A stretch of DNA of 64,000 nt from Oscillospiraceae bacterium (GTDB lineage: Bacteria; Bacillota; Clostridia; Oscillospirales; UBA929): NCBI GenBank assembly GCA_009782215.1, contig WRKO01000003.1:1-64000 (forward strand), read 5' to 3'. Shown piece after piece: positions 7,257-15,446 of this stretch; position 1 is the stretch's first letter, and the number at the start of each line of letters is the position of its first letter. Below the pieces are notes generated by a model, which did not search any database, was not told the DNA's origin, and saw only the letters and a program-made list of their open reading frames with translations. The position numbers were made by a program, and so were the translations under genes.

Positions 7257-7280
7257 CGACTATACTCGACAATGTTCGAC
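7251..7280 (+). repeat. Three tandem 10-base repeats over the promoter
   Basis: TATAATCGAC, TATACTCGAC and AATGTTCGAC follow each other without gaps; every copy ends in TCGAC. They lie on and just after the candidate -10 box, a place where an activator or repressor site would act. Confidence 0.5.
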
Positions 7281-7310
7281 AAACTCATAATGCTGAGGAG
7301 GACAGTCAAA

Positions 7311-9965
7311 ATGCGAAACTCAAAAAAAGTCCTGTCATGGGCGCTGATTCTGGCAACGGCGCTGACCCTGCTCCCCGCGACAGCCCCGCACGCCGCGGCC
7401 GCGGCGGAAACCTTTACGCTGTATTTCGGAATGGGCGAAGCCGAAGACGACGGCAGATTTACCGAAGGCTGGGGCCTGTATACGGATTTCGACTATTCGC
7501 AGAAATACTCCGGCGGCAACTGGAAGGGCGATCCGTTCACGCTTACGCTTGACAATTTCAGCTTTACCACAAACGCCTCAACCGAGTCCACGGCAGCCGC
7601 CTTGGATGTCATAATGAACACAAAAATCATCCTTATCGGGGAAAACACCCTCGTAAGCTCCGGCACCGACGAAAACAACTGGGGCATTGCCGCGCAGAAC
7701 GGCCTGACCATCACCAGCGAAAGCGGCGGTACTCTGAATATCGTCAGCGGAGCAGGAACCGATAACAGCAGAGGGATATCCGTCAACAGCGGCAACCTCA
7801 CCATCAACGGCAGCGCCGTCGTCAGCATTGAGACGGGCGCGTCGGCTCACAGCGCCGCGATATGGACGGCGGGAACGGGAAACGTCACCATCGGGAACAG
7901 CGCGAAGGTCACCGCCGCCGGGAACAACGGCACCGTTTCAAACAACGGCGTTAAGGCAAACAACCTGACCGTCAACAACAGCGCGACGCTCTCCGCCACC
8001 TCCGGCGGCGGGGCAAGCACTGAAAACTTCGGCGTCAAAGCGGGCGCAACCGTCACTTTCAACAGCAGCGGAACCGTTACCGCCGGCGGCGGCCCCGGCG
8101 CCAACAGCATCGGCGTCAGCGCAAGCATGGTCACCATCGTCGCGGGAACCGTCAGCGCCTCGGGGAAGACGGCCGGCATCAAGGCGGGCAGCTCGGTAAC
8201 CATCGGAAACGGCGCCAACAGCGTCAGTGTCACCGCCACCGCCGACGACGACGGCGGCTTTGGCATCCTTGTGCAGGGCGGTATCGAAATCAGCGGCGAC
8301 GCGACCGTGCTGGCCGCCGCGCCCGGGGAAGACGGCGTGGGCGTCAGCGCGTTCAGCGTCTATATCCACAGCCTTTCCACCGACGCGAACCTCACCATGC
8401 TCGGCGGCGGCGCGGCGCTCAAATGGAGCTCGGGAGGGACGCCGTATGTCGTCGAGGCCGGCGTCGCCGGGTCGGACGCAATCGGCTCCGAAGCGCTGAT
8501 TTGTGTAACCTACAGCAGCGACGACGGGATATATACGGTGGACGAGAGCGGGGAAAACGCCAGAAAGATTGTGATTCCCGGCGAATGTGAGCTGTGCGAC
8601 TCGTGCGCTGAACCCGAAACCGTCATTGACGAAGAGGAGGAACCGGAGACGCCCCAGACGGAAGCCCCCTTGGCGGAAGCGCCGCCTCCGCCGCCGCCCG
8701 CTCCCAGCGAGCCGCCGCTCTCCGTTCTCATTGTGGACGGCGAGGAGGTCAGCGCGGGCGAGGTGACGGTGGACGAGGAAAGCGGCACGGTTACCGTGAC
8801 GGTCAATCAGGACATCATCACCGCCGAGCTTGAGAAGGCCGCCGATCATCTGATTGTCATCATCCCGGACGGCGGGAACGTCAGTACAGCCAAAGCGTCG
8901 ATCACGGCGAAAAACATAGCCGATATGGCGGCGAAGGGCATGGATATCATCATACAGTCGGGCGGCGTCCGCTTTGAAATCCCCGCTTCGGCCATCGGCA
9001 TAGCGGAAGCAGCGGACTGGCTCGGCGCGGAAACCCCAGCCGACGTCGCCGTCATCTTCACCATCACGACGGTTTTTGACGAGGACGTTTTGGAACGGAT
9101 CAAAGCCGCCGTTGACAGGCTTGGCGCGGAGCCGGTTCTTCCGCCCATCCTGTTCGCCGCGGAGGCGGTATACGCCGGGCGCTCCGTGGAAATCACCGGG
9201 TTCAGCCGGTTTGTCAGGCGCGCCGTCGAAATCGGGCGGGAGGACGCCGAACGCATCGACACCGCCGTCGTCATTGAGGAGGACGGCTCGGCGCGCCATG
9301 TGCCGACCTACGTAGGTCAGGCTGAAGCCACCGGCTCATGGTACGCCGCCATCAGCAGCATGACCAATTCCATTTATGTGTTGGTTTCAAACGGCGTCTC
9401 CTTTGAGGATGTGAAGGGCGAGTGGTTTGAAGCGTTTGCCGACGAAATGGGATCGCGAAAGGTCATCGCCGGCGTCGGCGGCGGCCTGTTTGACGGCAGG
9501 CGCGATATCACCCGCGCGGAATTTGCCGCCATCATTGTCAACGCGCTGGGCCTTCCCTCCGGCGGCGATTCGGACTTCGGCGATGTGGAGACCGGCGCTT
9601 GGTATCGCGGGTATGTAAGCATGGCCTATGAAATCGGCCTGATGGAGGGCGTTGGAAACGGCCTGTTCGCTCCCGACCGGAAAATCACCCGCCAAGAGGC
9701 GATGGTGATTGTTTGGAAGGCGGCGCGGCTGGCCGGTCTCAACGGCAGCTCCGGCGATCTGACCGATTTTGCCGACGCGGACGGCGTAAGCCCGTGGGCG
9801 CTTGACGCGGTGGCATGGAATGTCGGGAGCGGCCTGATTGTCGGCGCCGCCGGACGGCTCAGCCCGACAGACAGCATCACACGCGCCGAAACCGCCGCGC
9901 TGATTCTCAATTTCCTGCGCGCGGCAAATCTTGTGGACATAAGGACAGTCAGCCGGCCCGATTGA
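7311..9965 (+). CDS. Secreted SLH-domain surface protein with beta-helix-like repeats
   Basis: 884 residues from ATG 7311, preceded by GAGGAGG; this start places a clean signal peptide (KKVLSWALILATALTLLP, cleavage near residue 32) at the N-terminus. Residues about 80-420 contain many short repeats of the type NLTVNNSATLSA / GGTLNIVSG / AKVTAAGNNG, the pattern of a right-handed beta-helix adhesin. A Pro-rich linker (about 460-480) and a domain with alternating strands follow. The last 190 residues hold three SLH modules (ITRAEFAAIIVNALG, ITRQEAMVIVWKAA, ITRAETAALILNFL) that anchor proteins to secondary cell-wall polymers. It is a likely surface adhesin or S-layer-associated protein. It sits directly before two glycosyltransferase genes. 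Confidence 0.85.
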   Translation: MRNSKKVLSWALILATALTLLPATAPHAAAAAETFTLYFGMGEAEDDGRFTEGWGLYTDFDYSQKYSGGNWKGDPFTLTLDNFSFTTNASTESTAAALDVIMNTKIILIGENTLVSSGTDENNWGIAAQNGLTITSESGGTLNIVSGAGTDNSRGISVNSGNLTINGSAVVSIETGASAHSAAIWTAGTGNVTIGNSAKVTAAGNNGTVSNNGVKANNLTVNNSATLSATSGGGASTENFGVKAGATVTFNSSGTVTAGGGPGANSIGVSASMVTIVAGTVSASGKTAGIKAGSSVTIGNGANSVSVTATADDDGGFGILVQGGIEISGDATVLAAAPGEDGVGVSAFSVYIHSLSTDANLTMLGGGAALKWSSGGTPYVVEAGVAGSDAIGSEALICVTYSSDDGIYTVDESGENARKIVIPGECELCDSCAEPETVIDEEEEPETPQTEAPLAEAPPPPPPAPSEPPLSVLIVDGEEVSAGEVTVDEESGTVTVTVNQDIITAELEKAADHLIVIIPDGGNVSTAKASITAKNIADMAAKGMDIIIQSGGVRFEIPASAIGIAEAADWLGAETPADVAVIFTITTVFDEDVLERIKAAVDRLGAEPVLPPILFAAEAVYAGRSVEITGFSRFVRRAVEIGREDAERIDTAVVIEEDGSARHVPTYVGQAEATGSWYAAISSMTNSIYVLVSNGVSFEDVKGEWFEAFADEMGSRKVIAGVGGGLFDGRRDITRAEFAAIIVNALGLPSGGDSDFGDVETGAWYRGYVSMAYEIGLMEGVGNGLFAPDRKITRQEAMVIVWKAARLAGLNGSSGDLTDFADADGVSPWALDAVAWNVGSGLIVGAAGRLSPTDSITRAETAALILNFLRAANLVDIRTVSRPD

Positions 9966-10009
9966 TACGGCGCGGCGGAGGGGTGCGGGCCGCCACCCGC
10001 CCCCCTTTC

Positions 10010-10038
10010 TTGACGTTTTTCAAAGCCTATGGTATAAT
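10010..10038 (+). promoter_or_regulatory. Sigma-A promoter for the glycosyltransferase pair
   Basis: TTGACG (10010-10015), 17-base spacer, TATAAT (10033-10038), 49 bases before the ATG of the GT2 gene. A GC-rich imperfect inverted repeat lies just upstream (about 9981-10000) and may end transcription of the SLH gene. Confidence 0.75.
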
Positions 10039-10086
10039 CCCGTCAGAAAGCGGAATCCATCTTTCACGGCGGGAAGGAACCGGAAT

Positions 10087-11031
10087 ATGAGCAGCATTGC
10101 CGTCTTGATTCCATGCTATAACGAACAGCAAACCATCGCGGGCGTGGTAGCGGACTTTCGGCGCGCGCTGCCGGACGCCGCCATCTATGTCTACGACAAC
10201 GGCTCTGCCGACGAAACCGCCGCGCGCGCGGAGGAGGCGGGCGCCGTTGTTCGCCGCGAACCCAAGCGGGGAAAGGGCAACGTTCTTCGAACGATGCTGC
10301 GGGATATAGACGCGGACTGCTATCTGCTGACCGACGGAGATGGGACTTATTCAGCCGAAGCCGCCGCGCGGATGTGCGCCGAGGTGCTGGAGAGGGGAGC
10401 GGACATGGTTGTCGGCGACCGCCTGTCCTCAGCCTATTTCACCCAAAACAAGCGACGGTTTCACAGCGCGGGCAACAGGATGGTGAAAGCCCTTGTCAAT
10501 CTTATCTTCCGCAGTGACGTCAAGGACATTATGACCGGCTGCAGGGCGTTCAGCCCCTTGTTTGCCAAAACCTTCCCGGTGCTGTCCCGAGGCTTTGAAA
10601 TCGAAACGGAGATGACCATTCACGCCCTTGACAAAAACCTGAACATCGCTGAAATCCCCGTTTCAACGCGGGAAAGGCCGGAGGGCAGCCAATCCAAGCT
10701 GAACACCTTTTCAGACGGCGTCAAGGTACTGCTGATGATTTTCAAGCTGTACAAGCATTACCGGCCCCTGCCGTTTTTCGGGATGCTCACGGCGCTGTTC
10801 GCCGCGCTGTCGCTCGGCCTGTTCGCCCCTGTCTTTATCGAGTTCTTGCACACCGGCCTTGTCCGGCAGTTCCCCACGCTGATTGTCTCCGGCTTTATCA
10901 TGCTGGCGGCGCTGCTCTGCCTCTCCTGCGGGCTGATTTTGGATACCATAGCCCAAAAGGCGCGGCAGGATTTTGAGTTCAAGCTGACGATGACGCGGAT
11001 GATGATGGATTCGCGCCGCCGGAAAGACTGA
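10087..11031 (+). CDS. Family 2 glycosyltransferase, polyprenyl-phosphate sugar synthase type
   Basis: 314 residues. The GT-A fold is shown by IAVLIPCYNEQQTI at the start, VYDNGSADET at about 37-46, and LTDGDGTY (DxD-type) at about 80-87. The sequence then follows the DPM1/GtrB pattern up to about residue 220. Two C-terminal membrane segments (about 227-250 and 258-285) are typical of bacterial polyprenyl-phosphate glucose/mannose synthases that load a sugar onto a lipid carrier at the inner leaflet. The next gene, 10 bases on, encodes a GT-C-like membrane protein, the expected user of such a donor. The sugar is not predictable from sequence. Confidence 0.85.
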   Translation: MSSIAVLIPCYNEQQTIAGVVADFRRALPDAAIYVYDNGSADETAARAEEAGAVVRREPKRGKGNVLRTMLRDIDADCYLLTDGDGTYSAEAAARMCAEVLERGADMVVGDRLSSAYFTQNKRRFHSAGNRMVKALVNLIFRSDVKDIMTGCRAFSPLFAKTFPVLSRGFEIETEMTIHALDKNLNIAEIPVSTRERPEGSQSKLNTFSDGVKVLLMIFKLYKHYRPLPFFGMLTALFAALSLGLFAPVFIEFLHTGLVRQFPTLIVSGFIMLAALLCLSCGLILDTIAQKARQDFEFKLTMTRMMMDSRRRKD

Positions 11032-11041
11032 GGGCCGAACG

Positions 11042-13100
11042 GTGAAGAAGCAACACAGAAAACGCCCGCATGCCGCGGTATGGCTGATTTTGGCCGTAAT
11101 CCTCCTTGAGCTGACGCTCTGGAACCGCCCTTATTACGCGCATTTCTTCCAAGGGGCGGAAGCGTCGGCGTTTGAAACGCAATTCATCACCGATTTGGGC
11201 GGCGTCTATATCGCGGACGACGAGATGTCCGGGGACGCCGTGGAGAGCGGCCTGCCCATAACCCCGGCGTTTGTCTTTCGCGGCCTTGACCGGCGGGTCG
11301 GCAGCGTATACATCAGACCTTACACGGAGCGGGAATTGGGGCAGATGCAGTTTGCCATCCTCTACGGGGACGAGGACGGCTCGCAGAAGCAGACGGCCAT
11401 GACCGTCATCCCCGGCGTCGAGGGCAGCTACCATCAGGAAATCAACCCCTACGGCAAGGTCAGCTATCTGATGGTCGCGCTTATCGGCGAAAACTGCGCC
11501 GTACGGGAGGTTTCCGTAAACAGGCCGATACCGTTCCGTTTCAATCTTTTACGGGTGCTGCTGTTTTCGGCGCTGGCGCTCGGCGCGTTCTTCTTTGTCA
11601 AGTCGGACGTTACAAAAACGGTGTTTGACCCCAAAAGCCGCAAGCAGGGGCTTATACTGGCGCTGGTCCTCGTCCTGTTTTCCGCGCTGACGCTCCAGAT
11701 AAGCCGCTCAACGCAGTATTACAGCCGGACGGGGCCGTACGCGCATATGGTGACCTCGCTCCTTGACGGACGGCTCGACCTCGGCATTGACGCGCCGCCC
11801 GCGCTGTCTTCGATGGACAACCCGTATGACTATTCGGCAAGGCAGCAGCTCGGTCTGCCCACGTATTCCGACGACCCGGAGGGTCTGATATGGGATAACG
11901 CGTACTATAACGGCAGGTTTTATATGCAGCACGGGATTGTTCCCGTTGTGCTGCTCTATTTGCCGTACCGTCTGCTCACCGGCGGCGATTTGCCCAACGG
12001 CGCCGCGGTGTGGGTGCTGGTGTCGCTGAGCGGCGTTTTCCTTGCCCTTTTGTGGCGGAAGATTATTTTCCGCTTTATCCGGCAGATGCCGTTTGTGATG
12101 CTTGTCTGCACGACGGTCGCGGTGCTTTTCACCTCCATGATTGTCAGCGCCGCGTGGCTGCCGCGCAAATATGAGGTGTCCTCGGCCGGCGCGATGATGT
12201 TTGCCGCGCTGGGCTTGTGGCTGCTCCTGCCGAAGGCCGCGCCCGCGGGGAGAGGGGGGGGGGGGAGAAAAAACGCCCTATCTCAGCATTGCTATGGGGA
12301 CGCTCTGTCTCGCGCTGGCGGTCGGCTGCCGCCCGACGTTCCTGCTCGCGTCGGCGTTTGTGCCGTTCCTGCTGTGGCGGTATCTCCCGAAAAAGAAAGC
12401 GGGGGAGACGGTCTTGCTCATCGCGAGCGCGGCCGTCCCGTACATCCTCGCCGCCATGCCGCTTATGTGGTATAACCACGCGCGGTTCGGCAGCGTGTTC
12501 GACTTCGGGACGTTTTACGTGTACCATTCCCCGAACGCTTCGCAGCAGATGAACCTCAACCCGATGGGGACGCTGAGGGTGTTTGGCGTCGCGCTGAGGA
12601 ATATGCTGTTCAACCCCATCGCGTTTACGGCGGGGTTCCCCTTCGCGCTGAACAGCGGAACGATGACGTTCGGCCCGGAGTTTCCCCAGCGGTACAACCA
12701 CTCCCTCGCCGGGCTGATAAACTTCCCGGTCATGTGGTCGTTCGCGGCCCTGCCGCTGCTGAAGGAGCGCTTGCAAACGGAGCCGAAGCGTCTCGTGCGG
12801 GCGCTCGGCGCATCGGTGCTTCTGGGATTGGTTCTTGGCGTGTACGCTTACGGCGCGGTCGGGATGAGCGTCCGGTATCAGATGGATTATATGTGGCTGT
12901 TCCTCTTCCCCGCGCTGGTATGGATGGTTTGGCTCTGGGAGCGGTTCGGCGGAAACGGTTCGCTGGCGAAGGGTTTGTGCGCGGCTTGTCTCCTGAGCGC
13001 CGCCGCCGCGCTGATTCTCCCGTCCGAGGGCGCCCCGTTCTCGTCCGTCACACCGGAGGCGTATCACGCCTTGACGCAGTTATTTGCCCCGTTCGGGTAA
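11042..13100 (+). pseudogene. GT-C-like multi-span membrane protein, frame broken in a run of 12 G
   Basis: The start is GTG 11042 with GAGGG upstream. The frame runs correctly to the G-run at 12254-12265, then continues only as a scrambled tail to 12475. The real protein clearly goes on in the next frame (LSIAMGTLCLALAVGCRP, then a further 280 residues of membrane segments and loops) to TAA 13100. Eleven G instead of twelve would give one 685-residue protein. The layout (N-terminal span, a large outer domain, about ten spans, an Asp/Tyr-rich first loop) fits a GT-C glycosyltransferase using polyprenyl-phosphate sugars, and the partner GT2 gene is immediately upstream. Either a phase-variable off state, a real mutation or a homopolymer sequencing error. 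Confidence 0.7.
12254..12265 (+). repeat. Homopolymer G12 tract inside the GT-C-like gene
   Basis: Twelve consecutive G after GGGGAGA. Such tracts slip during replication and are the classic switch of contingency genes in other bacteria. Reading frames before and after the tract match one protein only if its length is 11 (or 8 or 14). Confidence 0.85.
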
Positions 13101-13123
13101 ATTGACAAAAACGCCGCGTCCTA

Positions 13124-13152
13124 TTTACATAACCTGACGCATATGTTATACT
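13124..13152 (+). promoter_or_regulatory. Sigma-A promoter for the Asp23 gene
   Basis: TTTACA (13124-13129), 17-base spacer, TATACT (13147-13152) with an extended TGT before the -10 box, 42 bases upstream of the ATG. A second TTGACA at 13102-13107 has no well-spaced -10 box. Confidence 0.7.
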
Positions 13153-13194
13153 GGACGTGCCTATGAATCCATCGGAAAAAGGAGACGTTTAGCT

Positions 13195-13581
13195 ATGGCG
13201 GAAAATAAAGACGGGATTATCAAGCTGGAGGAACACGGAACCGTCCGTATTTCGGAAGAGGTGGTGGCAGCCATCGCGTCGCAGGCCGCTATGGAGGTGG
13301 ACGGCGTGATGCTGATGACGGCGTCCGGCTCGGGCGTGTCCGACTTGGTCGGGAAGAAAAACTTCAAGAAGGGGATTAAAATCACCCTTGAGGAAAACCG
13401 CGTCTCGGCTGACATATTTCTTCTGACCGTTTACGGCAAGCAAATCCCCGCGCTCGCGCAAAAGGTGCAGGATCGCGTTACATCGTCCCTGCAAAGCATG
13501 ACCGGCCTGACGGTCGGCGCCGTCAACATCCATGTGGGCGGCGTGGTTTTTGAAAAAGAAAAGGGCGCCAAAGGCTCTTAG
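13195..13581 (+). CDS. Asp23/Gls24 family envelope protein
   Basis: 128 residues from ATG 13195 after AAAAGGAGACG. The family pattern is clear: GTVRISEEVVAAIASQAAMEVDGV at the N-terminus (about 17-40, only part quoted here as RISEEVVAAIAS) and a C-terminal VNIHVGGVVFEKE. Such proteins are cytoplasmic and associate with the membrane in envelope-stress responses; clostridia usually carry one near fatty-acid or division genes. A monocistronic unit with its own promoter is seen here. It converges on the recombinase gene. Confidence 0.92.
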   Translation: MAENKDGIIKLEEHGTVRISEEVVAAIASQAAMEVDGVMLMTASGSGVSDLVGKKNFKKGIKITLEENRVSADIFLLTVYGKQIPALAQKVQDRVTSSLQSMTGLTVGAVNIHVGGVVFEKEKGAKGS

Positions 13582-13611
13582 CGTTTTTGCGGGCAGGGGA
13601 GGGGAGCGCCT

Positions 13612-14607
13612 CTATTGGGATTTCTTCCGCACCCTGCTCAAAGGGTTGGCTTTCGCGGCCATCCGCAGTTCGGTATTGTCAATATGGGTGTATATCTGCG
13701 TGGTGTTGAGGTGTTCGTGCCCCAGCACCTCTTGCAGTGTACGCACATCCACGCCGTGCGAGAGCATCAGCGTCGCCGCCGTGTGCCGCAGCTTATGCGT
13801 TGAGTAGCGGGCGGGATCCAGCCCGGCGCGGAGGATGGTCTTTTTGACCAGCGCGTGGATGGTGTTCGGGTGCATCCGCTTGCCTTGCCCGGACAGGAAG
13901 AGCGCCTTTTCCTCCGTGTTCAGCTTGTCCCGCGCCGTCCGCCAAGCGCCCAGCGCCTCGCGGCAGGCGTCGTTGAGATACAGCTCCCGCTCCTTGCCGC
14001 CCTTGCCGAAAACGCGCATCTTTTCCTCGCCGATATCCGTCAAATTCAGCTCCGCCAACTCGGAGCGCCGCAGCCCGCAATTCAAAAAGAGCGTTAGAAT
14101 GGCGTAGTCGCGCTCGGCGTGACGCCCCTCCACCGCATCCAACAACGCAAGGCTCTCCTGTAGGGTTAAGTAACGGGGGAGTTTTTTCATTTGCTTGGGA
14201 GATTCAAGCTCTGACATAGGGTTTTCCTCAATGATATGAAACTTTTTCAAGTATTTGTAAAACGAGCGTATCGCCACGATTTTGCGCGTGCGCGACGAGG
14301 CCGCCAAGCCGTATCCGGTATGGGGGCTGTTTTGCCTTGTGGGGCGCTCGCGGCTGAGGTAACGCATGAAATCATAGACCTCATTGAGCGTGACCGACTG
14401 TAAAAACGCCTTGTCCACCTCTAAGATGGAAACGTCCTCCATCGGCGTGGACGCCGGAAGCCGATTGTGGATGATAAATCGTAAAAACATCCGCAAATCA
14501 AGGAAATATTCGTCAACCGTCTTTTCAGAGTGTCCGGCAATCGTCTCATGGTATGACAAATAATCCCGCAGAACAGCCGGAGCCAGCGCCAAATCCTCGC
14601 GTTTCAC
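13612..14607 (-). CDS. Tyrosine recombinase, XerC/XerD-like
   Basis: 331 residues. The N-terminal SAM-like core-binding domain covers about 10-125. The catalytic domain shows Arg180 (CGLRRSEL), Lys in the beta-hairpin GKGGKERE (about 202-205), His271-x-x-Arg274 (HKLRHTAATLM), His297 (GHEHLN) and the nucleophile Tyr306 (TQIYTHID). All six catalytic positions are intact. It is longer than classic XerD by about 30 residues, mostly at the N-terminus. I take it as the host chromosome-dimer or housekeeping recombinase rather than a phage integrase, because it is coupled to ogt by a 4-base overlap and not next to a prophage end. The family assignment within Xer is not certain. Confidence 0.85.
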   Translation of the reverse strand: MKREDLALAPAVLRDYLSYHETIAGHSEKTVDEYFLDLRMFLRFIIHNRLPASTPMEDVSILEVDKAFLQSVTLNEVYDFMRYLSRERPTRQNSPHTGYGLAASSRTRKIVAIRSFYKYLKKFHIIEENPMSELESPKQMKKLPRYLTLQESLALLDAVEGRHAERDYAILTLFLNCGLRRSELAELNLTDIGEEKMRVFGKGGKERELYLNDACREALGAWRTARDKLNTEEKALFLSGQGKRMHPNTIHALVKKTILRAGLDPARYSTHKLRHTAATLMLSHGVDVRTLQEVLGHEHLNTTQIYTHIDNTELRMAAKANPLSRVRKKSQ

Positions 14608-15065
14608 CGTTTCCAGCCCTCCAAATCAAGCAGAAATTTTTTCCGCTCCAAGCCGCCGCCGTAGCCGGTCAGCGAGCCGTCCGAGCCGACCACGCGATGG
14701 CATGGGATTAAAATATTCACGCGGTTCGCGCCCACGGCCTGTCCCACGGCGATCGGCGCGGAGCCGACGCGCTCGGCGATATGCCGGTAAGAAACCGTCT
14801 CGCCGTACGGAATCCCGCGCAGCGCGTCCCAGACCTTGAGACGGTGCGCCGTGCCGGACAGCGCCAACGGAACGCCGAAGGTTTTCCTCTGGCCGGCGAA
14901 GTATTCGTCCAGCTCATCGCGCAGCCGCGCCAGAACAGGATTGAGCTTGCCGGCGTACGGTTCGCCGGCGGCATACAAGACCTCAAGCACCGCGCCGTCG
15001 TCCGCCGAGCAGTACAAAACCCCCAACGGCGACAGGATAGCGGCCCGGTAAATGGCTTGACTCAT
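14604..15065 (-). CDS. ogt: Methylated-DNA-[protein]-cysteine S-methyltransferase
   Basis: 153 residues from the ATG at 15065, which has AAAAGGAG at correct spacing; a longer frame upstream lacks a site. The active-site motif is PCHRV with Cys122, followed by the family's GYGGGLERKKFLL. The enzyme removes methyl groups from O6-methylguanine in DNA in a suicide reaction. The typical N-terminal Ada-like fold is short, as usual for Ogt. It is transcribed into the recombinase with a 4-base overlap. TTTGTACAAA-like palindromes upstream (about 15092-15117) may be a regulatory site. Confidence 0.93.
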   Translation of the reverse strand: MSQAIYRAAILSPLGVLYCSADDGAVLEVLYAAGEPYAGKLNPVLARLRDELDEYFAGQRKTFGVPLALSGTAHRLKVWDALRGIPYGETVSYRHIAERVGSAPIAVGQAVGANRVNILIPCHRVVGSDGSLTGYGGGLERKKFLLDLEGWKR

Positions 15066-15243
15066 TGTAACGTCTCCTTTTAGGGGCACTTTTTGTACAA
15101 AACTATCATTTTGTACAATTTACTCAAAATTCCTTACAGCCGCGCGGCACCGTCATTATACCACGCGAGCGCCCCCCTGTCTATCTCTGCCGGCTGTCCC
15201 GACCGTTGTTTTCTTCGGCTCCGTCAATTTGCACAAACTTGAA

Positions 15244-15292
15244 AATACGAACATAACAAAAAAACGCGGTTTTTGGCCGTTTTGTTCGTATT
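15244..15292. repeat. Inverted repeat in the ogt-VanZ intergenic region
   Basis: AATACGAACA (15244-15253) is exactly repeated inverted as TGTTCGTATT (15283-15292). Inside, AACAAAAAAACG faces CGTTTTGTT, so the stem can extend with a bulge. It is not followed by a clear T-run, so it might be an operator or an element remnant rather than a terminator. Confidence 0.6.
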
Positions 15293-15366
15293 ATCCGTCC
15301 GGTCTGTCTGAACAGGCGTTTTCTTTGGCTGGGGCGTGTGTCAAATGGCGGAAAAAAATAGATAGT

Positions 15367-15393
15367 TTTACATAGTTGATCATGTGCTATAAT
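15367..15393 (+). promoter_or_regulatory. Promoter for the VanZ-like gene
   Basis: TTTACA (15367-15372) and TATAAT (15388-15393) with an extended TGC just before the -10 box. The spacer is 15 bases, which the extended -10 can compensate for. Confidence 0.6.
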
Positions 15394-15446
15394 GGTAATG
15401 TAGAAAATTGGGCGTACGGCGTGTTATATTCTCGGAGGTTGAAAAA

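Larger units (their letters stand above)
15066..15446. other. Intergenic region between ogt and the VanZ-like gene
   Basis: About 380 bases without a supported gene. It contains two TTGTACAA palindromes near the ogt start (15092-15117), a long inverted repeat (15244-15292) and a promoter for the VanZ-like gene (15367-15393). GC falls sharply towards the right, where the VanZ-like gene begins. Confidence 0.6.

Noticed and set aside
8000-8420. Repeats in the SLH gene as a possible CRISPR or tandem-repeat array
   Set aside because: The repeats are at protein level (NLTVNNSATL-type strands) with diverged DNA and no regular spacers.
7938-9299. 453-codon open frame on the minus strand opposite the SLH protein
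   Set aside because: Mirror of a GC-rich, repetitive gene; no ribosome site, low-complexity product and the plus-strand gene has clear domains.
13102-13107. TTGACA just before Asp23 as a -35 box
   Set aside because: No -10 box at 16-18 bases; the TTTACA/TATACT pair further down is better spaced.
13612-14607. The tyrosine recombinase as integrase of the prophage at 1-5485
   Set aside because: It is over 8 kb away, coupled to ogt and not next to the lysis-end junction; a host Xer-like role fits better.
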